Shown one piece after another: positions 52,792-63,321 of a DNA stretch of 64,000 nt. Origin of the DNA: Tridacna crocea (taxonomy: Eukaryota > Mollusca > Bivalvia > Cardiida > Cardiidae); the NCBI GenBank assembly GCA_943736015.1, contig OX031062.1, positions 59,322,962 to 59,386,961 of the forward strand, in the 5' to 3' direction. The notes below the pieces were generated by a model. The model was not told where the DNA came from. It did not search any database and saw nothing but the letters and a program-made list of their open reading frames with translations. The position numbers were made by a program, and so were the translations under genes. Each line of letters begins with the position of its first letter. The first letter of the stretch is position 1.

Positions 52792-52996
52792 TTACCACAC
52801 AATGCAGACTTTTGACAACCCTGAGAAAGAGGCCTTTTGAAAAAATTGTGGGAAAAGGAGAAAATGCTGGTAACCAGCATTTTCTCCCTTTCCCTCAATG
52901 TTTTCCCTCCACTTTGATACAAATTTCAAATTTTCAGTCACTTTTATTTTCCTGCCGAAAAATGCTAAAAAAATTTGTTCTTTGGTAAAAGGTTAA
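52792..52996 (+). mobile_element. TTAA foldback MITE A
   Basis: Both TTAA. Right stem CCCTTTCCCTCAATG; part of the right arm deleted. Confidence 0.83.
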
Positions 52997-53024
52997 ACAT
53001 CTTTACCTCCCAATGTATGCTTGC

Positions 53025-53329
53025 CTAAGACTTTGCAGGGTGACAAAATTTTAGGCTTGCCCAAACTGAACAAATTTCCAGACTACAAAATTAACTCTTT
53101 ACCAAACGACAAAATGCCAGACTGGTCCAAATTGAAAGCAACTGCAGACAACAAATTAACTCTTTACCACACAATCCCGGGCTTTAACAACCCTGGGGAA
53201 GAAGTCCTTTGACAATGTTATCTACCATATCACATTCAAAAATCATCTCTTTAGCTACATTCAATATGTTGCCTGCAAATGCTTTGAATTTGGTCTAGGC
53301 CTGAATTTTGTCATTTGGTTAAGAGCTAA
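53025..53329 (+). mobile_element. three overlapping partial MITE A copies
   Basis: Left ends of minus copies at 53025 and 53091, each cut at an internal AAAATTAA or AAATTAA by the next. Then a plus copy from 53156 whose hairpin is deleted (CTTTGACAATGTTATC) and whose end is CTAA. Looks like successive insertion into TTAA sites inside MITEs followed by deletion. Confidence 0.7.
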
Positions 53330-53369
53330 ATGTGGGTAAAATGATGGAATTCCTATCTCAAAGGATAAA

Positions 53370-53815
53370 AAACATTGTGGGGAAAGGAGAAAATGCTGGT
53401 AACCAGCATTTTCTCCTTTTCCCACAATGTTTTCTACCCTTTCCAACTAAAATTTCAATGTTTGACTTGCCATTATTTTGTTGACAGCAAATGCTTTCAA
53501 TTTTGACTAGTCCAAAATTTTTTCGTTTGGTAAAGAGTTAATAGGCAGGATTGTGTGGTAAACAGTAAGGTCTTGCAGAAAACTCCTTGTGTCTTGTTAC
53601 AAACAAAACCGGTATTTATACAAACCTGAAGAGGAAGCACTTTGAAAGCATTATTGGAAAAATAACTAGCATTTTCTCCTTTCCCAAAAATTTTTCTTTC
53701 CTTTCAAAAATAGAAATCATCATATGAGCTGCATTTTATTTGTTACCTGTAAAAAATTTAATGCTTTCAATTTGGACAAGTCTACATTTAAGCCATGTTA
53801 AAGATCTCATGCTGT
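53370..53815 (+). mobile_element. two MITE A copies, left ends decayed
   Basis: 53370-53541 has a perfect hairpin and right TTAA. 53595-53815 has the stem reduced to ATTATTGGAAAAATAACTAG. Confidence 0.7.
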
Positions 53816-53821
53816 CACGAT

Positions 53822-54050
53822 TTAACCCATTACCACACAATCCCTACTTTTGACGCCCCTGAGAAAGAAGCCTTTTGAAAACACCGTGGGAAAAGGAGAA
53901 AATGCTGGTAACCAGCATTTTCTCCTTTTCCCGCAGTGTTTTCTACCTTTCCTGGGACAAATTTCTATTTTTCAGTCACCTTTATTTTGTCGTCTGCAAA
54001 TGCGTTCAATTTGGACCAGTCTAAAATTTTCCCGTGTGGTTAAGGGTTAA
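53822..54050 (+). mobile_element. TTAA foldback MITE A beside a splice donor
   Basis: Complete. Stem variants CACCGTGGG / CCCGCAGTG are partly paired. It ends 21 bp from the donor of the large CCDC66 exon. Confidence 0.92.
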
Positions 54051-54071
54051 ACCTATAAATTAACTATATAC

Positions 54072-55114
54072 CTTAGAATAGAATGGAGCTCTTTCAGTAT
54101 CTTGGTATATTGTCTGTTTATAACCAAACTTCTCTGGATGTAAACTCTCGTAATATTGTTTCCTGGCATTTGCAATCTCAGTAGCCTCCCTTGATAATGG
54201 GAGTGGCTCATCAGCCTTTGCTGGATCCAGCACATCTACAGTTCTTGTAAACGGTACAAACTGTCCGACTTTAGTTGTCTTATCTATCGGCACTCCATCA
54301 TCATATTTGTTTCCTTTCTTGCGTGTATCACTAACTCCGTTGTAATTTTGATTAATTTCATACCTGTGCTTAATTGCAGGGATAGGTGGTGATTTATGCC
54401 TGGCTCTGCTTTGTCGAGCAGGTGGTGACTGTGACCTGTCCCTTGACGGGGAACGACTAGTTCTTCTTCGACTTTCTGACTTTACAGACACATTATCATT
54501 GATATGCAAAGGGAGATAATCTGATCTTTCATCAATGGTCCGATTTGGTGAATAAGATTTTGATCGTCGACTTAGACGTGCCTCCCTGACAGAATCATGT
54601 TCATAATCTGAATATGGGGACTGGTCTCTAGATTTCGGAGGAGGTACGTAGTATTTCGGAATCACTTCCTTGTTGGCCTCAACCATGGCAAGAAGTTTCT
54701 GCTCTCTCTGATATCTCCTCATTTGACTTTCACGTTTCTTTGTTTCATAAAATGGATCTTTTTCGGAATTTTTGACAGGGCGTTTATTGTCCATATTTTT
54801 ATAGCCCCACTTTGGTCTACTTCCAGGTTTAACAGGACCTTTTCTTCTTTTCTCCTCGAGTCTCTTTTTCCTCTCCTCTTCTATTAGTTCTCTTCGTCTC
54901 TGCACCTCGTGATGATGTTGATGCGGACTGGGTTGTTCTCTTGACTGAGGCGAAGGGTCAGTAGATCTAGGTTGCCTTTTTTCTGGTTGCCTCTTTTTCA
55001 CCATTTCTTTAGGTGCTGATACCACCCTGACTTTCTTATCCATACGATACTCTATCTGCACCTCACTTTCTTCACGCGGTAGACTGGTATTCAGCAATTT
55101 ATTGATATCATCCA
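54072..55114 (-). CDS. CCDC66: CCDC66-like gene, large exon (347 codons)
   Basis: Acceptor TTTATTTTGTAG before TGGATGAT; donor TCTAAG then GTATAT. The exon starts with the last two bases of a codon split with the 60713 exon (G + TG = Val) and ends in phase 0. In order it encodes an N-part DDINKLLNTSLPREESEVQI, a basic KKRQPEKRQPRS stretch, a coiled segment RRRELIEEERKKRLEEKRRK, then RPKWGYKNMDNKRPVKNSEK … RREQKLLAMVEANKE-type sequence, an SR-rich region and VGQFVPFTRTVDVLDP. Human CCDC66 has RPDWNINKPPKRY … MELLHLVEKN and FIPYVRTNEIYYLDPDAP in the same order (recollection). The protein binds microtubules and works at centrosomes, satellites and cilia. If the donor were ignored a stop follows 12 bp later, but the downstream exons argue for splicing. 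Confidence 0.92.
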
Positions 55115-55536
55115 CTACAAAATAAATCAGGCTAAATGAAACAAAATTTGAATAGCTCATCCTTACATCCTAGTCCCAAAAAGATAGAGTATATAATACA
55201 AACTTTTTTCTTTCAAAAATTCTGCCAACCTGTCATAAATTTAGCACTACCATCTTAGTGCAAAAAAGTTACTTGTGCTGTGATTGACTATACCTGCGTA
55301 AATGTAAAGTCACCTGCACAAAAATTCAACGGTTCTGAACAATAATTAATGAAGATTAATTTTTCAAAAAAAAAAAACCGTGGATAACACAGCTAATACA
55401 GGTAACCATAATTTTCTACTTTTCCCAAAATATTTCTATCCTTTCAAAGTGGATCCCATAAGTTGATTAACAATTTACTACTGTTGTTCTCTGTGGAAGT
55501 TTTAAACTGGGACTAGTATAAAGTTTTGTCCTTTAT
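55115..55536 (-). other. CCDC66 intron start, with decayed MITE
   Basis: 55380-55545 shows TTTTCTACTTTTCCCAAAATATTTC and ends TTATTAACC. Otherwise unrecognised. Confidence 0.45.
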
Positions 55537-56072
55537 TAACCTCTTCCTGTACAATGTAGAGTTCTAATCATTTTGAGAAAGAAAGCTTTTTCAAACATTG
55601 TTGGAAAAGGAAAAAATTGTGGTAGACAGCAATTTCTCCTTTTCCCACTATGTTTCTACTTTATTAAAAAATAAGCATTTATTTTTAAGTCACATTTATT
55701 TTCTTGTCTACAAGTGCTTTCAATTTGAATGAGTCTAAACTTATGCCATGTGGAAAAGAGTAAAAGAGGTAATTTCAACTTGAATTTTTCATGGTTTGAT
55801 TAAAACAGATTAACTAAATATTTTTGTTCCAATCAATGAAAAAAGAAATTTATTCCTATACCAAACAATCCCGGGTTTTTACGATCCTGGGAAAAATCCT
55901 TTGGAAAGCATCATGGGAAAAGGAGAAAACTGTGGTAACCAGCATTTTCCTCTTTTCCAACAATTTTTTCTACCACATCAAAGAGGGAAATCTACAGCAA
56001 CATTTAATTTGTCACCTGCAAATACTATCAATTTGGACCAGTCTAAAAGTGTTTTATTTGGTAAAGAGTTAA
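55537..56072 (+). mobile_element. two diverged MITE A copies in the CCDC66 intron
   Basis: 55537-55765: centre AAAATTGTGGTAGACAGC AATTTC. 55850-56072: CTATACCAAACAATCCCGGG start, imperfect hairpin, right TTAA intact. Confidence 0.75.
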
Positions 56073-56367
56073 AGAAAAGGGTCCAGCTTCTAATTTCAAA
56101 CCAATAAAAAATTTAAATGAACATCATTCTCTATTGATAAAAAGAACATTTTATTTATTTTGATCCCTACAGGACTGACTAAACCCAATCAATATATTCT
56201 GTGATTATATGACCAAAATAATTACAATTTCAAGGTTGCTTATATCCAGAATGTCTCAGCAAGGTGGATAGTGTAGATCAAAGATCAGAATACAAATTCT
56301 GTGCAGACTAATCTTGATCTAAATTGGCAACAAAGGCTGGTATAGTTGTAAAAAACACTTTTATGGT
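56073..56367 (-). other. CCDC66 intron
   Basis: Dispersed CAGACTAATCTTGATC motif at ~56304. Nothing else. Confidence 0.4.
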
Positions 56368-56586
56368 TTAACCTCTTACCATATGGCAAAATTTTTGACC
56401 TATCCAAATTGACAGCATTTACAGACGACAATTTCAAAGTGGTTCAGATGGTGCAATTTTGCTTTGATACGGTAGAAAACTTTGTGGGAAAAGGAGAAAA
56501 TGCTGGTTACCAGCATTTTCTCCTTTTCCCACAAAGTTTTCAAAAGGGTTCTTCCTAAGGGTCATCATCGTGTGGTAGAGGGTTAA
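56368..56586 (-). mobile_element. TTAA foldback MITE A
   Basis: Complete. The stem base shows the paired variant AACTTTGTGGG / CCCACAAAGTTTTC. Confidence 0.9.
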
Positions 56587-56881
56587 ACTTTTATATGACA
56601 AAAATACACTTACACTATGCTTTCATTCATACATACATGCACTACTGAAGAGGTAAAGACAAAATTAATACTGATTATTCTTTTCAAAAAACATCATAAT
56701 ATTTTTCTGCTAAAAGCTAGGTTTTCGTTATTCACCGACTCATCTTGCAGAGACATATCTATAGTGAATGTCCTGAAAAGTTACCCTTTGGATGCCCGCA
56801 CAATATCTCTATCTGTACCTCTCAAAACTAATAGTAACTCCAAAAAATAGGATAAAGAGGATATTTGTTTTTATCTGTGAA

Positions 56882-56988
56882 AGATCAAAATTTATTTCAT
56901 CGAGTGGACACCATCGGTAATATTTTCATGAGTGGCACGGTGAAAATATTACTGATGGTGTTCACGAGATGAAATAAATTTCGATCAT
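56882..56988. repeat. ~50-bp-arm inverted repeat
   Basis: GATCAAAATTTATTTCATCG … CGAGATGAAATAAATTTCGATC with ACCATCGGTAATATTTTCA / TGAAAATATTACTGATGGT inside and a ~10-bp centre. Probably a separate foldback element. Confidence 0.8.
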
Positions 56989-57390
56989 TCACCGAAAAAA
57001 AAACACTAAATATTCTATTTATTTTATGCTTTTAACCGTTTCTGGGAGGAGCTTTATCAAAATTCAGTACAGTTCTTTTCCGTTATTCCCAGTGAGTGGC
57101 GTACCCCTCCCGCATAGCAAAGCATTACAGTATTATGTCAAGCGTGAGAAATGTAAGGTAAATAAATGACGACATATTTCCATCTGGTTGTGAGGCACAC
57201 GCAATTAACCTAGGCAACAAAAACATGAAAATTGGTATTTTCACTGGTGGTATCAGTGTAAGATCAAAAAATATTAATTTTCACTGCTATTTCTCGGAAA
57301 GCATGAAATAAATCAATTATTACAGAAGGTAAAATGCTAAGCTATAAACTAGTCTAAACTGAGCACAGGGAAACTTTGTTACTATTTTTC
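56989..57390 (-). other. CCDC66 intron, unannotated
   Basis: No repeat or exon recognised. Confidence 0.35.
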
Positions 57391-57612
57391 TTAAACTCTT
57401 TTCCACACAATCCCGATGTCTAACCACCATAAGAGAGAAAGCTTTTGAAAACATTGTCGGAAAAGGAGAAAATGCTGGTAACCAGCATTTTCTCCTTTTC
57501 TCCTTTTCCAACAATGTTTTCTACCCTTCCAAATTTCAATTTTTGAGTTCCATCTATTTTGTTGTCTGCAAATGCTTTCAATTTGGACTTTTGTTGTTTG
57601 GTAAAGAGTTAA
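57391..57612 (+). mobile_element. TTAA foldback MITE A
   Basis: Both TTAA. CATTGTCGG against CCAACAATG; the right stem has a TCTCCTTT duplication. Confidence 0.87.
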
Positions 57613-57807
57613 GCCAAATCTGTATGGTTATATATGCAAAACAGTAGCACTGCAAGCAGGTGACAATGCTCAATTGCACGCATTGAAAAAATCTAAATGA
57701 AAAAAAAAGGGCATAACAGTGTCAAAAACTATTTCAGGCTTATGTGCCCTCCTTACATTGAGGTTCTTTGCACAGTTGGCAGCAAGCCTAAACTTGTGGT
57801 AAATATC

Positions 57808-58018
57808 TTTAACTCTTTATCAAATGACAAAAAATTTGGACTTGCAGAGGAAAAATAAATATGAATGAAAAATTGAAATGTGATTTGGGAAGGGTTGAAA
57901 ACATTGTGGGAAAAGGAGAAAATGCTGGTTACCAGCATTTTCTCCTTTTCCCACAATGGTTTCAAAGGCTTTCTTTATCAGGGTTGTTAAAGTCTTGGAC
58001 CGTGTGGTAAAGAGTTAA
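57808..58018 (-). mobile_element. TTAA foldback MITE A, short left arm
   Basis: Both TTAA. The left arm lacks the AATTGAAAGCATT block; hairpin perfect to CACAATGGTTTC. Confidence 0.87.
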
Positions 58019-58152
58019 TACTGACAGATATATTAGGAATTGTCTAAGTTTTTGCAGGGGTATGATGTAGTCAATGATAGGGCAGTGACAATTCCCTTAT
58101 TTTTTTTTTCAGAAACAGCCAAGCCAAAGTTTTTTTGCATGCTGTATTGTGT

Positions 58153-58346
58153 TATTCCTTTAGCAAACAATTCCTGAGGAGGATTGCATTGGAAAACATT
58201 GTGGAAAAAAGAAGTAAATGTAGATAACCAGCATTTTCTCCTTTATCTTGTACTCTTGCACAAACGAATTCCATTATTGAATTGCCTTCCGCCAGTGGTT
58301 TCAATTTGGACACGCTTTAGAATTTCCTGTTTGGTAGAAAGTTAAA
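58153..58346 (+). mobile_element. decayed MITE A
   Basis: CCTTTAGCAAACAATTCC … TTTGGTAGAAAGTTAA; hairpin largely lost. Confidence 0.65.
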
Positions 58347-59354
58347 AAATGATATGGTTGTTAGCTCTTTGATCAAGGTATCTGACAGTCATATCCAAAC
58401 TCACTCTCAATAGTCAAAGGGAGGAAATATGATTGAACTAGTAATGAAGAATGCAGAAGACACCAAAATATCAACACTTTTCCCAATGCAAACTGAGCAA
58501 ACACATCTTGTTAACTTTTTCATTACCATAGACAGGCAATTTCTAAATGTGCAATAATCCTATATCCAACAGACTGAGAACCAAAGTAAAGATAGAGAAA
58601 AAGAATACATGATAGGACAAGTTACCAAGTTTGTAGAGCACACATCAACACAATAACATGTTTCGACAAACTATTTTGCGGGTTCACCGAGGTAGGAAAA
58701 CATTCATTTTAATTTCCTTTTATAAAAAAAGGAACAGAACTGTTTACCCAAGAATGTTTTCCTTGTGACATCATTATTTATCATTTTTTACTGTAAGGCA
58801 CATGTAAACTGAATGCCTAAACAAAAGCAGGATGATGCCGTGCAAAAAAAAAAAATCTAAAGCTCATCATAACATTTTCTCCAACTCTTATTTTGTAATG
58901 CCATCATGAATTGCTGTTGCTACTTTCATACATGTATGAAAATTGGTGTGATATAAATTCCAGATGAGGGATGACAATGATTGGAACTAGAAGATAAAGG
59001 CATGATTCAGAATTAGTAGAATGTCTAGTTTGACATAATTTGAATCTCAAAGAAATCTAATTTGATTTCATAGGATATTTTAAAACAAACAAAATCCAAA
59101 TGTCCAAAAATCTGTTGGGAATCTGACCATATTTTTTATTGAAATAAAGAAGACTTACTTCTATTGTCATAGTGATACAAAGTTTGTTTATATGTATATT
59201 GTTAGTTTTTGCATGTGTGCAGGTAATAAAATCTGATTAATTCATAAACAGCATGAGGGCCAAAGTTACCCCTCATTGCTGACCTGGTCTACATTGTACA
59301 AATGAAATGTTCAAGATAATTCCAAGAGTACCGAGTATTCCCCATTTTGTTCAG
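58347..59354 (-). other. CCDC66 intron, ~1 kb without recognised repeats
   Basis: No exon with good splice sites seen; short A-runs only. Confidence 0.4.
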
Positions 59355-59583
59355 TTAACCCTTTACTCCATAGATACTCGTTTCTATGCATTGCTCATAG
59401 GAGTCTTTGGAAAACATTGTGGCAAAAGGTGAAATAGCTCGTCATGAGCAATTTCACCTTTTGTCACAATGCTTTCTATGCTATCAGAAGGTGTCATATA
59501 CACATAAAAAACAGCTTCATCCTTGCTGTTATTTAGGGTCAATTAGAGATACCATAGAAATGCCTTATGAGGTAAAGGGTTAA
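59355..59583 (+). mobile_element. TTAA foldback MITE, subfamily C
   Basis: TTAACCCTTTACTCCATAG; stem ACATTGTGGCAAAAGG / CCTTTTGTCACAATG; centre GAAATAGCTCGTCATGAGC AATTTC, close to paired. Right TTAA intact. Confidence 0.9.
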
Positions 59584-59684
59584 GCAGAACAAATTGTGTA
59601 ATTCTGGCAGAGACAAACACACATAGATTCATAACATCTTCCACGGTGTTTTTCTTTTTTTTTTTTAACTTTATTTGTTTTACA

Positions 59685-60028
59685 ATAAACCTTTTCAAAA
59701 CAATCGCTTCATGAAACATTGTGGAAAAAGGAGAATATGATGGCTAATAGCATTTTCTCCATTTCGAACAATGTTTTTTCTAACCATTTCAAGATCAGCC
59801 CAAGCATACTGGTAACATGTAACTCTGTACCAAGGAGTCCCGGGTTTTCACGTTTCCTTGTAAAAAAGCCTTTTTACTAGGACTCATTACCAGTATTTTC
59901 TCCTTTTTCCACAATGTTTTAAACCCTTCCCAAAACATATTTCAAATCCTGAGTCATTTCAATTTTATCGTCTGCTATTGCTTTCAATTTGGAACACTCT
60001 AAAAGTTTGTCGTCTGCTAAAAGGTTGA
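59685..60028 (+). mobile_element. two decayed MITE A copies
   Basis: 59685-59800: ACATTGTGGAAAAAGGAG with a poor tip. 59822-60028: left stem deleted, right end TTGA. Confidence 0.65.
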
Positions 60029-60386
60029 CTCTTTACAACATAATCCCGACTTTTAATGACCCAGAGAAAAAAGCCTTTACAAGACATTGTAGGAAAAGGA
60101 GAAAATGCTGGTAACCAGCATTTTCTCCTTTTCCCACAACGTTTTCTACCCAGCTGGAAACCAAATTCAATTTCTGAGTTATGTTTATCTTGCCGTCTGT
60201 AAGTGCTTTCAATTTGGACCAGTCTAAAATTTTGTCGTTTGGTAAAGAGTTAATTAAATTAGCCTTATGCAGGATGTTTTCAAATGGTACAAGTCTTAAA
60301 CTTTGTTGTCTGGTAATGGGTTAATTAGCCTTCTGCAGATTTTTAATTGGGACAAGTCTGAAATTTTGTTGTCTGCTACAGAGTTA
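60025..60386 (+). mobile_element. TTAA foldback MITE A plus two right-end repeats
   Basis: 60025-60253 is nearly complete. The right-arm end (AATTRGCCTTMTGCAG … AGTCTTAAACTTTGTTGTC) is then repeated twice to 60386, each closed by GGTAATGGGTTAA or CTACAGAGTTAA. Confidence 0.8.
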
Positions 60387-60712
60387 AGCCATGTTCCCCA
60401 ATTCTTTTGCATAGACTGCCCTGTGTGATATTTTGTCAGATAGACTGCCAACATCTTTTTAGTGCTCTACATCTAATCTATTTGTACCTACATGTATATT
60501 TATGACTACATGTATTTGTATCATGCATTTTATTGCTTTTTCCCACTTGTATCCCAAAGCGCAATCTTCACACAAACAACTTACCAAATTAGCAGTCAAT
60601 GAAAATAAAAGGCAGAATTCTTTTTGTCTCCTCAAAAACAAACAAAAAATAATAAAGGTTTGAGGTCATTATGTCAAAACTAAACATAAAGAAGCACTAG
60701 TAATATACACAC

Positions 60713-60988
60713 CATCTAACTCAGTAGCAGACTCATTCTGATTACCCGTTTGAGTTCCAAACTCTCTCCTTGGGGAACTAGGATCACTCCAAGGCTTAGA
60801 GGGATGACGGAACCGGCTAGGTGTCAGCACTCTATCTTCTGTATAGGGTTCATGGTCTGGTTCCCTTTTGGTCTCCGTATACTGTGGGTGGTTGGTCCTC
60901 ACTGTGCTGAGGTCCAGTCCAGGAACATGGGATGGGGCCTTATAAGTCACTCCTGTATCTGGAGGGTCACTTCTTGGTGTAATCTTGG
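60713..60988 (-). CDS. CCDC66: CCDC66-like gene, exon 5' of the large exon (92 codons)
   Basis: Acceptor ATTTTTTTTCAG before CCAAGATTACACC; donor GAGTTAGATG then GTGTGTAT. It begins with two bases completing a split codon and ends with one base (G), joining in frame to the large exon through …ATELD-V-DDINK. It encodes KITPRSDPPDTGVTYKAPSH … SRFRHPSKPWSDPSSPRREF then GTQTGNQNESATELD: proline- and charge-rich, probably disordered. The FGTQT motif may match GVQTDD of the human linker (tentative). No coiled coil in this exon; the upstream coiled-coil exons are not visible. Confidence 0.82.
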
Positions 60989-61294
60989 CTGAAAAAAAAT
61001 TGGAGATAAATTAATTTTCAATCCAAAGTTATAAGAAATTATTGAGTCTTAAATCCACAGTTACAAGTAAAGATAATCGTTTGGTAAATCGAATCGTTAT
61101 ATTCAAGAAGTTCGTCAATACAACTATCTACTTTTTTATCCACAATAGGCCCAAATGACAACTTTGGATGAGTTTCAATTTGCTATGATGTTTTGTGCAT
61201 ATTTCTAAATATTTCAAAACCAGAATATCCCCGTCTTTCAAGTATTTCTCCAAAGCATTATTTGAAAGTGATTCATTTAAGAAAAGCCTTGAGT
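60989..61294 (-). other. CCDC66 upstream intron
   Basis: The 61-codon minus frame at 61128-61313 has no CCDC66 resemblance or clear acceptor and is not called. Confidence 0.4.
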
Positions 61295-61502
61295 TTAACC
61301 CTTTATCAAACAATCCTTGGTTTTCATTACCCTAAGGGAGAAGCCATTTGAAAACATTATAGGAAAAGGAGAAAATGCTGCTAACCAGCATTTTCTCCTT
61401 TTTCCACTGTTTTCTACCCTCTTGGAGTTCCATTTATTTTGTTGTCTGCAAGTGCTTTCAATTTGGACCAGTCTAAAATTTTTTCGTTTGGTAAATACTT
61501 AA
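61295..61502 (+). mobile_element. TTAA foldback MITE A
   Basis: Both TTAA. Tip GCTGCTAACCAGC, right stem shortened. Shares its right TTAA. Confidence 0.83.
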
Positions 61503-61727
61503 CTTTTACCAAACGTCAAATTCTTTGGACTGGACCAAATTCAAAGCATCTGCAGACAAAAAATCAAATGTTGGTAATATGATGATTTCTGATTTAGGTA
61601 GGGTAGAAAATATTATGGAAGAGAGAAAATGCTGCTTACCAGCATTTTCTCCTTTTCCAACAATGTTTTCTATAGGCTTCTTTCTCAGGGTCATCAAAAG
61701 TAGGAATTGCCTGGTAAATGCATTATA
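61499..61727 (-). mobile_element. TTAA foldback MITE A
   Basis: Left TTAACTTTTACCAAACG; left stem lacks GGGAAAAGG bases; right end GGTAAATGCATTA. Confidence 0.8.
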
Positions 61728-61925
61728 CCTTTACCCCAAATTTGAGAAGGAATACTTCTGAAAACATTGTGGGAAAAGGAGAAAATGCTGGTAACCAGCA
61801 TTTTCTTCTTTTCCACAATGTTTTCCACCCTATGAAAGACAAATATTATGTTTTGAGTAATATTTGTCATCTGTAAATGCTTTCCATCTGGACAAGGATA
61901 GACTTTTGCTGTCCAATAAACTCTT
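61726..61925 (+). mobile_element. MITE A, both termini decayed
   Basis: Perfect upper hairpin; right end TGTCCAATAAACTC. Confidence 0.7.
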
Positions 61926-62149
61926 TTTTCTTACCAAATTTCAAATACCGTATTCTGGTATATTGTCAACATTTGCCCTAAATTAGATTACCTCTGAAAA
62001 GTTGACTCAATAAAAACCCACAATGGATGACCAGGAAGATGTCAGAGACTCACTTTGATCACTTTGTGCCAAAGTGAGTTCATGAGTGTACAATTAGCAG
62101 GTGATAATATTCAATACAAAGTGACTTGGAACTAGATTTGATCAAAATG

Positions 62150-62350
62150 ATTACTGAAAAGAAAAAAAAAAAACCGACTAATATTGAGTATACAAATGTT
62201 ATTTGTATAGCACTGTTTAGTCTCAAAATACTTACTGGGAAAAAAAGTTTTATTGAGTATCCTAATGTTATTTTTACACCGCTGTTTAGTCTCTGAATCA
62301 TTACTGGAAAAAAATGTTGTGTTCTAATGTATTTATACAGCACTGTTTAG
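62150..62350. repeat. ~60-70 bp tandem repeat, three units
   Basis: GCACTGTTTAGTC / CCGCTGTTTAGTC closes each unit at ~62211, 62281 and 62341, with TTACTGGRAAAAAA and TAATGTTATTT between. Confidence 0.65.
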
Positions 62351-62424
62351 TCAAAGATGCGGTTAAAAAATGATACAAACAATGACAAAAAATGATGCCA
62401 ATATTGGGCTCACAACCGCTCCCA

Positions 62425-63178
62425 AAATCAAAGCGTTGAGAACGCTGAAGTGGTATTTGTCAAGGAAACCCATTGTGTGCAATTAATTTTTTGAAAGAAA
62501 CAGAGAAAAATTGTTCCAATATTGACTTATAAGTCATTCCACTAAGCAAATGAATACCTTTTCTGTTGAAGGTGGAGTACTCATAACAAAGTTTGGTTTA
62601 TTTTTGTTTAAGTGGTCTCCCTTTGATCATTAGGAGGAAGCAGGAATAGCGTCCCTTGACAGTAGGATACATGACGAATAGAGAGAAAAATCCTGTTGAT
62701 ATATCGAACAAAATTAAGTTTGTTCCTGAAGACTATATAATTTTGAAATATCTCTAGCCTTTTACATTTAATTTCCAACATTACAATCAATTACTTTGAT
62801 CTATTAATATTCATGAGCAATCAAATGGAGTAGCGCGCAATCATAGGACGAACAAGCCATGGAATGAATAGGTTTTGGAACGAAAAAGCCCAGGGTCAGT
62901 TGGCAAATTTGTATCATTGCGCCAATAAAAGGCTATGAGCGAGAGGAGCTATTTTCAATCAAAAATAAGTATCTCAACGATCGATGGCCTCGCCTAATGT
63001 ATTTTAATATGCCATTTCAAATTACGTATCTGAGTGCCACCGTAAAACTCATTTGCCTGAGAAAAAATGAGTTTAACTGGGTTTATTTCCTTCGGCTTTG
63101 CACAAAATAAGATACATGGTTATCAAAATTCAATCTTGAACTCATAGTGGTATTGTCTTCGACAAATACCACAAAAAT
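62425..63178 (+). repeat. dispersed repeat, copy 2 (also at 10405)
   Basis: Same order of blocks as copy 1, with an extra ~130 bp (62598-62732) absent from copy 1. Ends GACAAATACCACAAAAA. Confidence 0.7.
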
Positions 63179-63192
63179 TATATATCAAAGCA

Positions 63193-63321
63193 TTTAACTT
63201 TTAACCAAAAAATCCCAGACCTTACCATTTCATAAGAAATTGGCCTATAAAGCATTGCAGGAAATGAAGAAAATGCTGGTCACCAGCATTTTCTTCTTTT
63301 CTTACATTTTTTTCTATCCTT
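63193..63321 (+). mobile_element. MITE A, right half lost
   Basis: TTAACTTTTAACCAAAAAATCC start; tip GCTGGTCACCAGC; abuts the next copy. Confidence 0.65.

Noticed and set aside
54060..55160. 366-residue single-exon gene with its own ATG
   Set aside because: The first ~16 codons are intron before a good acceptor, and the last 3 codons lie beyond a good donor. Upstream and downstream exons fit in phase.
61128..61313. Possible upstream CCDC66 exon
   Set aside because: No similarity to CCDC66 coiled-coil exons and no convincing acceptor/donor pair.
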